Source: Azolla caroliniana
Lineage: Eukaryota; Polypodiophyta
Direction of reading: 5' to 3'
Assembly: GCA_043228905.1 (NCBI GenBank)
Contig: JBHGNT010000003.1
Span: 9,858,001-9,922,000, forward strand
Length of the DNA: 64,000 nucleotides
Part shown: in pieces, positions 1-10,032 of the stretch
Position numbering within the stretch: the first letter of the stretch is position 1
How the letters are laid out: every line of letters starts with the position of its first letter
Position numbers and translations under genes: made by a program
The notes under the pieces: model-generated
Databases searched by the model: none
Told to the model about the DNA's origin: nothing
The model's input: only the letters and a program-made list of their open reading frames with translations

Positions 1-1
1 C

Positions 2-1441
2 TCCACATTGCCAGGGTCATCTCAACATTATCAGGACTTCAAGTGGCAAGATAGCTTACTCTTCTACAAGAATCTCCTTTACGTCCCCGACGGATCACCC
101 CGACTTCAAGTGTTGGAACATTGTCATGATGCCCCCATGGCTGGACATTTTGGTATTTCCAAGACCATTGAGCTGGTGAAACGTTCGTTTTGGTGGCCTC
201 ACTTGCAAAAATTTGTCGAAGATTATGTTCGCACTTGTGACACCTGCTGTCGCGCCAAAATACCTCGGCATCACCCTTATGGCTTACTACAACCATTACC
301 CCCTCCCAACAAGCCATGGCAGTCTATTTCTATGGATTTCATTATGGATCTGCCACCTTCCAAAGGCTTTGATACTATTTTAACAGTAGTGGATCGGTTC
401 ACCAAGATGGCACATTTTGTACCATGTGTAAAGACCATCAATAGTGAAGAAACTGCAGATCTCATTATGCGTGAAGTGTTTCGCCATCATGGTCTCCCGA
501 ATTATATTATTAGCGATCGAGGTCCTCAATTTATTTCACACTTTTGGAAGCACCTATGGGCAGGCCTCAAAATCTCTTGCAAACTCTCTTCGGCTTATCA
601 TCCACAAACTGACGGACAAACAGAGTGCACAAATCAAACGCTGGAGCAATATCTTCGATGTTTCATTAGTTATCAACAAGATGATTGGAGTAATATTTTA
701 CATCTTGCCGAGTTTGCATACAACAACACGGTCCACTCTTCTACCAAAGTTACACCTTTCTTTGCCTACACCGGCAACCACCCTCGATGGTGTATATTGG
801 ATCTTCCCGAGGTGTCACGAAACCCTAGTGCGGCGCATCACCTCCACCGACTACAACAAATCCAGTTCGAGTTATCGTCACATCTTCAGAAAGCGCAAGC
901 ACACCATAAGACCAATGCCGATCGACATCGTCTTAAGTCTCCGTTTAAGGTTGGTGACCGTGTATGGTTGCTTCGTCGTCACATCAAGATTACCCAACCT
1001 TGTGCTAAGCTTGACTATCAACGCTTAGGTCCTTTTGTCATCACGGCGCAGATTAATGATGCAACATTTCATCTTAACCTTCCTACACATATGCGGCTTC
1101 ACCCTGTCTTTCATAGCTCTCTTTTGGAACCTTGCCGCACCTCTTTAATTCCTAATCGTGTCGTGCCACCACCGCCTTCTGTACAACTTGTGGACGACCC
1201 CGAATACGAGGTAGCTGTTATTCTTGATTCTAAGATTGTGCGCAATAAGCTTTATTATCTAGTTGATTGGCTTGGCTATCCTCCGAGTGATTGCACTTGG
1301 GAACCCATCGATAACGTTTGTAATGCTGAAGCTATGATCAACGACTTCCATCGTCACTATCCAAACAAGCCCGGCCCAACAATGTTAACGCCGACTTCCA
1401 CTCGACGTTCTCAAAGGAGGGATAGTGTCATGAACACATGA
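2..1441 (+). CDS. Tekay-like Ty3/gypsy Pol, 3' part (integrase plus chromodomain)
   Basis: Open frame entering from the left window edge and ending at TGA 1439-1441. It covers the end of a Ty3/gypsy polyprotein: the HHCC zinc-binding region (HCHDAPMAGHFG, then CDTCCRAK), the integrase catalytic core with SMDFIMDLPPSKGFD, SDRGPQF and the YHPQTDGQTE block, and a C-terminal chromodomain (VILDSKIVRNKLYYLVDWLGY). Integrase inserts the element cDNA; chromodomains of this class are known to steer insertion to marked chromatin. There is no stop or frameshift, so this copy is young compared with the relatives at 33700-34960 (+) and 41220-43738 (-). The reverse transcriptase lies outside the window. 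The chromodomain places it among chromoviruses; the Tekay/Del assignment is from overall motif resemblance. Confidence 0.9.
   Translation, partial: STLPGSSQHYQDFKWQDSLLFYKNLLYVPDGSPRLQVLEHCHDAPMAGHFGISKTIELVKRSFWWPHLQKFVEDYVRTCDTCCRAKIPRHHPYGLLQPLPPPNKPWQSISMDFIMDLPPSKGFDTILTVVDRFTKMAHFVPCVKTINSEETADLIMREVFRHHGLPNYIISDRGPQFISHFWKHLWAGLKISCKLSSAYHPQTDGQTECTNQTLEQYLRCFISYQQDDWSNILHLAEFAYNNTVHSSTKVTPFFAYTGNHPRWCILDLPEVSRNPSAAHHLHRLQQIQFELSSHLQKAQAHHKTNADRHRLKSPFKVGDRVWLLRRHIKITQPCAKLDYQRLGPFVITAQINDATFHLNLPTHMRLHPVFHSSLLEPCRTSLIPNRVVPPPPSVQLVDDPEYEVAVILDSKIVRNKLYYLVDWLGYPPSDCTWEPIDNVCNAEAMINDFHRHYPNKPGPTMLTPTSTRRSQRRDSVMNT
1413..1422 (+). other. Polypurine tract of the Tekay-like element
   Basis: AAAGGAGGGA, a purine run directly before the LTR start at 1426. 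In Ty3 elements this primes plus-strand DNA synthesis. It overlaps the end of the coding frame. Confidence 0.65.
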
Positions 1442-1458
1442 CCATTATGGCGTCACCT

Positions 1459-1518
1459 GGACTTGAACCTCGAACCTTGTAATCCATACTTGAAAACCTC
1501 AACCAGTAAGATAGCTTG
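1459..1518 (-). repeat. tRNA-like (SINE-like) A/B boxes in the LTR
   Basis: Read on the minus strand there is an A-box-like stretch (CTTACTGGTTGAGG, in 1498-1518) followed by a B-box match GGTTCAAGTCC (1459-1469), in tRNA order and about tRNA spacing. Probably a tRNA-derived SINE fragment, or tRNA-like sequence belonging to this LTR family. No poly-A/T tail is visible. Confidence 0.4.
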
Positions 1519-1573
1519 TTGTTATATGAAACAATAAAAGTTACTTCTTGTATTACATTGATTATTGTAAAAA

Positions 1574-1647
1574 CTCTAGATTATTCTAGAATGTTCTAGA
1601 ATGTCCTAGAGCATTCTAGGTCTAGAACATTCTAGAAGATTCTAGAA
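1574..1647 (+). promoter_or_regulatory. Heat-shock-element array in LTR promoter
   Basis: Repeated TTCTAGAA blocks give alternating TTC/GAA modules at exact 5-bp steps. The first run, 1574-1621, reads CTC, GAT, TTC, GAA, TTC, GAA, TCC, GAG, TTC, GGT at 5-bp spacing. A second run, 1625-1647, is perfect: GAA, TTC, GAA, TTC, GAA. Alternating nTTCnnGAAn units are the known binding site of trimeric heat shock factors. The array ends about 25 bp upstream of the TATA box, the usual place for a functional element. Confidence 0.7.
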
Positions 1648-1672
1648 ATCTCTAAGCTATTCTATAGGAACC

Positions 1673-1680
1673 TATAAATA
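1673..1680 (+). promoter_or_regulatory. TATA box of the Tekay-like LTR
   Basis: TATAAATA, 25 bp downstream of the last heat-shock-like module. Transcription would start near 1705 within the LTR. Confidence 0.65.
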
Positions 1681-1870
1681 AGGGCATACATGTATTCTCA
1701 AATCAATTTGAATCAACACCAGTCTTTAGCTCTCATTACATATCTTGTATCCATTCTCTTTCTTTCTCTATCTTATACATCCATTCTTCTCTTAGTATTT
1801 GGTTCCTTTCTTCTCGTGTTCTCTAATATCCTTCTTCCCATCACTCTATCTTTTATCCTTGGTTCTGACA

Positions 1871-2316
1871 CCTAGGCTCTGATTCCTTTGTACATGAATT
1901 CCAAGAAAATGCTCCAATGGCCCAAGATGCTTGACCTGAAAATGATGTTGTAGCTCCTTGATCACCTCTAGTATCTCTTTTTCATAAGTTCCTGCTATGG
2001 GCAAGTCATTCACATAAACTCCTAATATGATGAATTTTGATTTTGTCTTCCGTACATATAGGTTTGGTTCAAAGTAAAGACGTGTGAAGTTGGAATTGAG
2101 CAAGAACTTATGTAGCTTGGCATACCATTGTCTTGGAGATTGTTTTAATCCATATAATGGCTTGTGTAGCTTGCATACATAGTCAAGATAGTTTTCATTT
2201 TTCATCATTTTGGGTTGTTCCATGTAGATAGTTTCTTCTAAATCTCCATGAAGAAATGTTGTTTCGATATCTACATGATACACTTCCAAATTGAGGTATG
2301 TTGATATTGCAAGCAA
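1871..2316 (-). pseudogene. Copia reverse transcriptase fragment, split by the Tekay LTR
   Basis: Minus-strand Ty1/copia reverse transcriptase: VDIETTFLHGDLEETIYMEQP, then LYGLKQSPRQWYAKLHKF, and YVNDLPIAG where intact elements have YVDD. The D-to-N change in the catalytic motif means this copy is dead. The frame runs straight into the Tekay LTR at 1870, so the 3' remainder of this copia element lies beyond the left edge. The AT-rich codon use is unlike the GC-rich Tork copies at 46.8-56.9 kb. Confidence 0.85.
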
Positions 2317-3692
2317 AAGACGAAGGGATGTGATTCACAATGTAGGTTAGAAAGTTTCATGATAGTCGATGCCGAGAATTTGTAAAAAACCTCGAGCTAC
2401 CAATCGAGCTTTGAATCGGATTGGAGTCCCATGAGCATCACACTTCTTGGTAAAAAGCCATTTGCAACTGACAATGTTGGAGTTAGGTGGTCGAGGGACA
2501 AGAGTCCATGTCTTGTTTTTAGTTAGAGCAGCAATCTCCGTCTACATAGCCTCTATCCAAGATTCCTTTTCTATGCTCTAAAGCACTTGCTTAAGATTAA
2601 TGATCGGTGCAAGATCCCCTCCTTCATCTTTCATGTTTGTTGTAAAAGTTGATATGTCGAATTCGACTTTAGCAATGAAGTGCTTTGAGAGGTCTTCTAT
2701 GGTGTTATAGATGTCGCTTAACAGTTTTACCTTTTTCTTGCCCCCTTTTTTATTGTTTTCTAAAACCTCATCTTTGTTACAACGTTTGTCATCTGAATCT
2801 TCGTCTTCTGAACTAATTATATCATGTTTGCCTCCTTTCTTTTTATCTTGTTTGGTTGATTGAACTCGTTCCCTGTTATTTGCAGGTTCTTTGCATCTCC
2901 TAAAAACCCCATCGGTCATGATGGTGTAGGGAACTTCATTGCAACTTGCATGTGGTGCTCGAGTTGTGCTATCCCCTTCCTTTCCTCATCATCCAAGCTC
3001 ATTGAGGTAGGGATCTCCTTCTCAGACTTGGTTGCAGCTTCAAGTAAAGGGTTTCCATTATGAATTTGTTTATCGTATGTCTTGGTTTGATTGTTGATGC
3101 CCATGCCCACATCACATTTTGCTTGGTTTTCTTGACGAGTTCTATTGTGTGTCTTGATGGTATATTGGGGTTCTTCATCAAATTTTCTACGAAATTTCTT
3201 TTCCTCCTCAAGGTCTCCCATTGAGTCAACTTCGTCGCCCATGCTTGCATCGGTGTGTGGTTGTTTTAAAGTTTTCCTTTGTAATTCGCATCCACTAGTG
3301 TCTATTTCTTTTTCCCTTGTGGCTGCCATGTGTTGAAAGATGTCACACGAGGTGCCCTCCGAGGATGAGGTCTCTGATCTTCCAATCTGACCACAAATCA
3401 CAAATTCTTCATCAAATTTGACAGATCGACTAAACACAATTTTACCTGACTGGGGGAGGTAAATCATGTAGGCTTTTACTTCGTAGGGGTCTCCATATCC
3501 AATAAACCTCCCTTTGGTGCAATGATTCTCTAGCTTTGACCTATTCTTTGATTGTATGTAGGTATATGCTATTGCGCCAAAGACTTTGAGATGTGAAACA
3601 TCAGGAGATTGGTCATACCATAGTGTGAATGGTATAGCTCCTTGTAGAGGGCGGTGAGGAGTCCTATTTTGCAGATAGCACGTTATTGCCAC
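2317..3692 (-). pseudogene. Copia integrase C-terminus and linker, degenerate
   Basis: Minus-strand fragments of the same copia element. 3692-2916 starts with NRTPHRPLQGAIPFTLWY and HLKVFGAIAYTYI, the end of the integrase region before reverse transcriptase. A long polar, acidic linker follows (to about 2578) with frameshifts, then degenerate N-terminal reverse transcriptase DNA to 2317. Several stops and shifts make it a pseudogene. The order high-to-low coordinate (integrase, linker, RT) agrees with a single minus-strand element. Confidence 0.75.
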
Positions 3693-3730
3693 TGCATCTT
3701 CCCAAAATCGCTAGTGCATTTTGCTAGTTG

Positions 3731-4250
3731 CTAGCATGCGTCTAGCTGCATTAAGAAGTGTTCGGTTTTTCCTTTCAGCAACACCATTTTGTTGAGGGGT
3801 GCATGGTACTGATTTTTTATGAAGGATTCCATGTTGTTGGCAAAACTTTTCCCACTCTTCTGAAGTAAATTTCCCTCCATTGTCACTCCGGATGACTTTG
3901 ATTGTATGATTCGTTTGGTTTTCTGCAAGGCTTTTAATGCTGAAAATGCTTGTGCCTTATGCTTCAAGAAACTGACTACTGTGAATCTTGTAGTGTTGTC
4001 TATGAATGTAATGAAATATTTTGCACTAGACATAGATGGAATAGAAAATGGACCACATAGATCAGAATGTACTAATTATAGTGGCTTAGTAGTGTTTGTG
4101 CTACTTGGTGAGAATTATTTATGTGACATCTTTCCGTAGAGACAACCTTCACATACCTTGATGGTTTCGAAACTTACAGTTGGCAGGCCTCTTACAGATT
4201 TTTGTTTTTGACATTCTCGTAGTGCTTGAATATGTATGTGTCCAAACCTG
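3731..4250 (-). pseudogene. Copia integrase, degenerate
   Basis: Minus-strand pieces of a copia integrase: WHCRFGHIHIQAL and VCEGCLYGKMSHK give the HHCC zinc-binding domain, and FITFIDNTTRFTVVSFLKHK starts the catalytic core. At least one frameshift separates them and stops are present. It continues the element between gag (upstream) and the linker/RT (downstream). Confidence 0.8.
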
Positions 4251-5286
4251 CAATGCCACAGGTATGTGGAAGAAACATTATCTTGATTATGGTTTTGACA
4301 TCCTCTGTTGACAATGCCTCTATTTGTTTTGTTGCAACAGGATATAGATGGCCTTGTTTGGGACATACTATTACTTTGCCCTTGTCGAGACACTCTTTCT
4401 GTGTGTCCATCCTTTTTACAATACCTACATGTCACCTTGAAGTTGCCACTTTGTTGAGTTCCATATGGATAACTTCTTTGCCCATCATTCTTGTGACTTG
4501 ATTTATTTGACTCAAGGGCTTTCCCTTTCCAAGCTTTATGTCTTTGTCGATTTGCTAGTTTATATTGTTGATATCTATTGGCTGAAGTAGCCATGGCCAT
4601 TGGTTGATTTGCCACTTTCTTTTGTCGCCAAATGTCTTCATGACGAATCTTTGTAAGTAACTCTGGAAGTGATTTAATGTTGTTGTTCATGGTAGTGAAT
4701 GTTCCCCATGATTCATGAAGTTTGTTTAGTATTAAACCTATCTTTATATATTCTAGGATGAGGTTGCCAGTGGTAATAGCATCGTCCATGGCTTCCTCCC
4801 AGTTAGCTAGGAAGGTAGAAACATCTTCCTCTTCCTGCAACACACACATAATGAATAATGCACCTAATGTGTGTAGCTTAGTTGTACCATCACGTGGCTC
4901 GTACAGCTCTTTCAGTTTTGCCCACATTGCAGCAGTCGTGGTGAGTCTTCAGATAATGTCTGCTTGCTTGTCATCTACATGTAGTCGAATTTCCAAGCAT
5001 GCCATTTTATCTCGAGCCTTCCATGTTTTCCATTCTTCTGATGTTTTATCTATTGGTTCTTCCCAAGTGCCATCTACATCCTCAAGGAGCCCTTCAATAT
5101 CTAGTACCAATTCTATCTTCGACTTCCAATTTTTGAAGTTTTTCTCCGTTAGCTTATCTAAGACATATTTCCTACTTGATGTAGTGATACTAACAATGGA
5201 CAACTTTGAGTGTGCAAGGATTATGACTAGTGGTTTAGAGATATATGGCTCAAGAGGATAACGCTTACGTTTTTTATCAAAACTCT
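4200..5286 (-). pseudogene. Copia gag, degenerate
   Basis: Minus-strand gag of the degenerate copia element: KLTEKNFKNWKSKIELVLDIEGL near the N-terminus, WAKLKELYEPRDGTTKLHTLGALF in the middle, and a CCHC-like knuckle (CRYCKKDGH) near 4420. An in-frame break near 4930-4950 splits it. Gag forms the virus-like particle. The start lies just after the primer binding site. Confidence 0.75.
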
Positions 5287-5298
5287 GTTCTGATACCA
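5287..5298 (-). other. Primer binding site of degenerate copia (initiator tRNA-Met)
   Basis: On the minus strand TGGTATCAGAAC, one or two bases away from the TGGTATCAGAGC initiator-Met primer site. It directly follows an LTR end (CCTTACA, ending at 5299) and precedes gag, fixing the element's orientation. Confidence 0.7.
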
Positions 5299-5560
5299 TG
5301 TAAGGATTATAACTTCGAAGGACAGAGATAAGGACAGAGATGAAAAAGGTAAGAGATTACAAACTAGATATTGGAATTAACATATATTCTTTTATGAACT
5401 CACACTCAAATAAGTGGTATTGTTGTGATTTAAATACATCTAAAATGTGACTGTAGCAGTTGTACAATCACTCCTATTTTTAGATAATGCTACCTAACTA
5501 ATTAGTTTTTATTAAAATTAGAGTTATTTTCAACTGATACAACCAAATGATATGGGCTTA
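5299..5560 (-). repeat. 5' LTR of the degenerate copia element (outer end uncertain)
   Basis: The LTR end ...CCTTACA abuts the primer binding site at 5299. The LTR extends to higher coordinates; its outer boundary is not resolved because the partner LTR lies outside the window and no convincing TG start could be fixed. The given end is an estimate. Confidence 0.4.
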
Positions 5561-7140
5561 TGAAAGCTTGATACCGTTGTAACATTTTCATCTATCCAAC
5601 TTTACTTCAAAATATCTTTATGATCAACATCATTTGTTGATACCACGACAAGACTCTTATTCCTAACAAAAGTCCAATTGAACCTGTATTATCCATCAAA
5701 TAAAAATCGGAGGTGGCCCTACAACATTGATATTCCCAATAATGTCTCCCAAATATAGTTATAATTTCGTGGAACACCAAACCTTGACCTTAGTGTCTTG
5801 AATGTTATTAATTTATTTTGTGTATTCAACATGAAATCTCGTATTGTGATTAAACCCCTATTAAATTGTTTACATATTGTGATTGACCCTCTATTGTGCA
5901 AAGAAGATATTTCGGGTGGAGGGTTCCATGGTATAAATTTTAGCTTCTCCTCCGCATTATAAACAAGTGATTAACAACGAAAGACCTTCCAAATTTTCTT
6001 ATGCATTTCAGAATTGATTACATTTTTTTTTCCTAAAAATATCCTTTCATTAGTTATAAAGAGTTGTTACAAGAATATTGACCTACCGTCAAGCTTCCCT
6101 TGGTATGTTGCGCTCTTCCATGAGTCCCCATCCCTAAAGGATAGATAGTATCAACACTCCACCACTCAATAACCTAGTTACGTAATTGGTGGTGGGAACA
6201 ACCATACTGGTGGTACTAAGCACCACATGGGTTTTGCATAATGTAGTGGTGAGAAAAGGGCCCTTCTTCCAATAGGCGATAAATTCCACCAATTTGCTTT
6301 TACTTCTGTAATTCCAAACTTGATCCCTTCTCAATAAATAAATAAAAAGCCACCTATTTGATGCAAAATTGAATACCCTCAAACATAAATCATAGTAATG
6401 AAGACTTCGAGCCACCATATGCTTTTACAAATTCAAATAGTATTGCTCCTCCCAAGTCATTTAGCACTACAAATATGATCCCATACCAACCACGAAAATG
6501 CTAACTTTGCCTTTTTCTATTCCAAAAGATGACCATGCCTTTTGAGGAGTCTCTTTTGAAACAAGACAATAATAATGAGCATGATTGATTGCACTGTCGT
6601 CAGTCATACATGAAAAGGTTGTGATCGTGACTTCCAGTGCATAGCGGTAAACTTTGTCCTCAATGAAAGGTTTATCTCTCCCATTCATCACGGTAACAAC
6701 AATCTTTCAGCTTAGATGCATTTTTATCTCTAACATAAACTAATGCGCAAATGGGATGTTCCCCCATATACAATTGGATAATAACACGTGACCAATAGCA
6801 ACTCGGGGCTCATGGATGCATCCAACTTTAATCACAATATTTTTTGGTTGCAAAAACACACTTTGCCGTTAAAAAAAAAAAAACTTTTGTCATCAACCAA
6901 CAAGAGACCAATCCACATAGTATTATTGTGCTTTTTAATGATTTGACCAACAAACCAAGCACATGGTATGCTACTCTATAATCAAATAAGAAATAAAAAA
7001 CCAAACCAAATCAAGTTCCATGCTTAAGTTTTCTAAGGCTGAATGAATGGGTGGATAATATGTAACTGTGAGCAAGCAATTCCCCCCATGCCACACATTT
7101 CAGTCAATTTTGATTAGAGACCAGCATTTTACATTCACTG
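5561..7140. other. AT-rich intergenic DNA, no recognised gene
   Basis: Only short open frames without recognisable motifs. No tRNA, rRNA or transposon signature was seen apart from general AT richness. It separates the copia relict from the UGT promoter. Confidence 0.6.
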
Positions 7141-7143
7141 ATT

Positions 7144-7167
7144 AGAGAGAGAGAGAGAGAGAGAGAC
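7144..7167. repeat. (GA)n microsatellite
   Basis: About 12 GA dinucleotides upstream of the UGT gene. Confidence 0.9.
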
Positions 7168-7247
7168 CACACATTTCAGTCATGCATGGATCCATGACCA
7201 CATCAAAATCTCAGTCAATCCAAAGTCAAGTCAATCTTCTTGACTTG

Positions 7248-7351
7248 GTATATACATACATACATACATACATACATACATACATACAGACATATACATA
7301 TACACATACATATACACATACATATACACATACATATACACATACACATAC

Positions 7352-7391
<40 letters not shown>

Positions 7392-7394
7392 TGT

Positions 7395-7432
<38 letters not shown>

Positions 7433-7438
7433 CATACA

Positions 7439-7470
<32 letters not shown>

Positions 7471-7536
7471 CATACATACATACATACATACATACATAGC
7501 ATACATAGCATACATAGCATACATACATATCCTCAG
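7248..7536. repeat. Compound (CATA)n/(TATACA)n microsatellite in UGT promoter
   Basis: Nearly 290 bp of CATA, CATATA and CACATA repeats, ending with three CATAG-type units, 83 bp before the UGT start codon. The tract is almost entirely alternating purine-pyrimidine. Open frames across it are artefacts. Confidence 0.95.
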
Positions 7537-7568
7537 TCAAGTGAAGGAGCTGCACCTGCTTCTTCTGC

Positions 7569-7572
<4 letters not shown>

Positions 7573-7606
<34 letters not shown>
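7573..7606. repeat. (GA)n microsatellite in UGT 5' leader
   Basis: About 17 GA units ending 12 bp before the ATG at 7619; probably within the 5' untranslated region. Confidence 0.9.
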
Positions 7607-7608
<2 letters not shown>

Positions 7609-7618
7609 CTTGTTGGCT

Positions 7619-10032
7619 ATGGCGTCTTCTCCTCCTCCTCATGTAGTCGTGCTTCCTTTCGCCCAGCAAGGCCACATCAATCCCCTCCTCCAGCTCGCCA
7701 AGAAGCTTGCCGCCCATGGCTTGAAAATAACCTTCGTCCTCTCCGAGAACACCATCCCTGAGAACCCTAACCCTAACCCTAACCCCAGCCCTAACCTCAC
7801 CTACGCCGGCGTTCCAGATCTCCTTCCTCCTGAGAGGTCCCGCGGATCTGTGTTCAGGGACTCTGTGGATTCCATGACGAACATGGAATCAGGGTTCCGA
7901 GATTTCATCCATGGTCTTCATCATCCCGATCATCCTGTCACTGCAATTATAACGGATGTGTTCATGCTATGGTGCCACGGAATAGCTTCCGAGCTCTCCA
8001 TACCTTGCTTGGCATTCTTTACGTCTAATGCTACAGCTGGCTCTGTTTTCTATTATGTTCCTTCTCTCATCGACATGGGTGTCTTGCCCTTCCCACGGGG
8101 TAGGAAAACACATCTTCATCCTCATCTTTTGCACTCTTTTTCAAATTCCTGTTCAAATCTATTCTTCTTTCTTGATGATGCGGTGGAACATATAACTTCT
8201 CTTCGTTCCATTCTTTTGATCACAATGTAACTGACTATCTTGATAAATTCTATGGCTTTCTTCATCTGATTCTTCCCTGCAAGATAAGCAAATAGTTCCT
8301 TGTTTTATTTTATGCCTTTCTTCTTCCACATGATCTTTTACAGTGACATCTGAAACTCTCTCCATTTGTTTCTCTGCAAAATCTTCCACTGCTTTCCTTT
8401 AACATGGTATTTCCATGGTTTCATGGCATTATTTTCTGCAAAGTATTTCTCATGATTCGTTTCACTCTGATGGTCTGGTAATGCTATTTGCTATTATTTG
8501 TAATGCACGAGTTCTCCATGCTTCCTTGATTCTATGAGTCTTCTGCAAGATTTCCTGTGGTTTCCTGATGTAACTCTCTGAAATCAAGAAGTCTTTTGCT
8601 TTCATGGAAATGGATTCTGCAAAGTTTCTCGATGCTTTTCAGTGTCATCATCAATTTTGTATTTCAGATGGATCTTACTGGTAACAAAAATCTAACAAAT
8701 TCGAGGGGTATTTCAGGTGATTTCAGAGGGATCTTACTGGTAACAAAAATCTAACAATTTCGAGGGGTATTTCGGTTGATTTCAGAGGGATCTTACTAAT
8801 AACAAATCTAACCATTTCCAGGGGTATTTCGGGTGATTTCAGAGGGATCTTAATGGTAGCAAAAATCTAACAATTTCGAGGGGTATTCCGGGTGATTTGC
8901 AAAAGCCAATTCTGCTGACATTTATGTATACATACATATACAGAATTAGCAGGATTATTCATATGCAAATCATTATTTATGTTCAAAAGCCAATTTTGCT
9001 GCCATTTATGTATACATATACAGTATTAGCAGGATTATTCATTTGCAAATCATGATTTATGCTTTTTTGCTTTTTACCTTTCTAAATTTGTGTATGTACA
9101 ATGTAGATGACAAGGGTAACCTGATATCCAGAGAGGAAGTGAGAGATATACCTGGTGTGTTAGATCTCCTCCCAGAGGATTTCCCACTATGTGTAACATT
9201 CGATGAAACACACTTTAGGTTCCGATTCATTACATCCATGTCATGCCTGATCCGGGATGCTCCCGCCATCATCATTAACACAGTCGAGGAGCTCGAGAAA
9301 GATGCAGTGGTAGCCCTGAACGACAGGAAGAAGGTCTTCACAGTCGGGCCCCTTTTGCTTATGTCCGAGCCGCCCATATTGCGACTAGATGTAAATTATT
9401 GGACCGAAGAAGACCATTGTCTACAATGGTTAGAAAATCATGGTTTGTCTAGAGTACTTTACATCTCATTTGGTAGTGTTGCATCGCTGTCATTGGAGCA
9501 TTTCCGAGAGTTTGCGATCGGACTCGAGGCGAGCAATCAGCCTTTTTTGTGGGTCGTGAGACGGGATTCGATCGATGCACCATTGGAAGAAGCTCTTCCC
9601 GATGGATTCTTGACCCGAACAAAAGATCGAGGCCTCATCATTTCATGGGGCCCTCAACTTATGATCCTCTCGCACCCTGCCATCGGTGCCTTTCTCACCC
9701 ATTGCGGTTGGAACTCGATCATAGAAAATGTGGCCACTGGGCTTGTTCCGATGATATGCTGGCCTCATGTGGCAGAGCAACGTCTCAACCGCCGTCTCAT
9801 CACCAATTCTTGGAAGATCGGCCTTGGCTTCAAACATAATGAGGATGGAAGCGTTAGTCGAGAGGAAATCACCCGAGTCGTGAAGGAGGTGATGGAAGGT
9901 GAACGTAGTCACGAGCTCCGATCCATGACTAAAACACTTCGAGACTCGGTTCGCAGGTCCGTAAGTAAGGGTGGCTCATCATATGCTAGTTTCGAGGACC
10001 TCTTGGATTACATTCTTCATCTCAATGAATAG
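7619..10032 (+). CDS. Family-1 UDP-glycosyltransferase, two exons (7619-8099, 9107-10032)
   Basis: A 468-residue plant UGT, of usual length. It would transfer a sugar from UDP-sugar to a small acceptor in the cytosol; acceptor unknown. Exon 1 holds the N-terminal acceptor half with GHINPLLQLAKKL (putative catalytic His19) and its charge-relay Asp113 (IITDVF). Exon 2 holds the sugar-donor half with the PSPG box from residue 341 (WGPQLMILSH ... FLTHCGWNS ... WPHVAEQ). The GT-AG intron 8100-9106 is phase 1; removing it joins both frames exactly (FPR, D, DKGN). The start was chosen because MASSPPPHVVVLPFAQQGH is the standard UGT beginning and the upstream frame is only GA repeat. Oddities: the PSPG box has one extra residue (GLVPM where GVPM is usual), and Asn-Pro repeats at residues 49-59. 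No stop or shift; probably functional. UGT subfamily not determined. Confidence 0.9.
8661..8897. repeat. 57-59 bp tandem repeat, four copies, in UGT intron
   Basis: Four consecutive copies start at 8661, 8720, 8779 and 8836, each beginning ATTTCAGAKGGATCTTA and ending in GAGGGGTATTYC. Differences are scattered substitutions. Confidence 0.85.
8900..9061. repeat. ~80 bp tandem duplication at the 3' end of the UGT intron
   Basis: Two copies (8900-8982 and 8983-9061), each starting CAAAAGCCAATTYTGCTG and ending GCAAATCATKATTTATG. The second lies 45 bp before the 3' splice site. Confidence 0.8.

Larger units (their letters stand above)
1426..1870 (+). repeat. 3' LTR of the Tekay-like element
   Basis: Starts TGTCATG after the polypurine tract and ends TGACA, so the ends form a TGTCA/TGACA inverted repeat; length 445 bp. 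Right after it the interrupted copia reverse transcriptase resumes mid-codon on the minus strand, which fixes the right boundary. CCTAG (1871-1875) is the candidate target-site duplication, whose partner would be outside the window. It contains a heat-shock-like motif array (1574-1647), a TATA box (1673-1680) and tRNA-like A/B boxes on the minus strand (1459-1518). Confidence 0.75.

Noticed and set aside
7182-7761. Open frames of Tyr/Ile/His repeats on both strands
   Set aside because: They are translations of the CATA microsatellite without codon structure or a plausible start.
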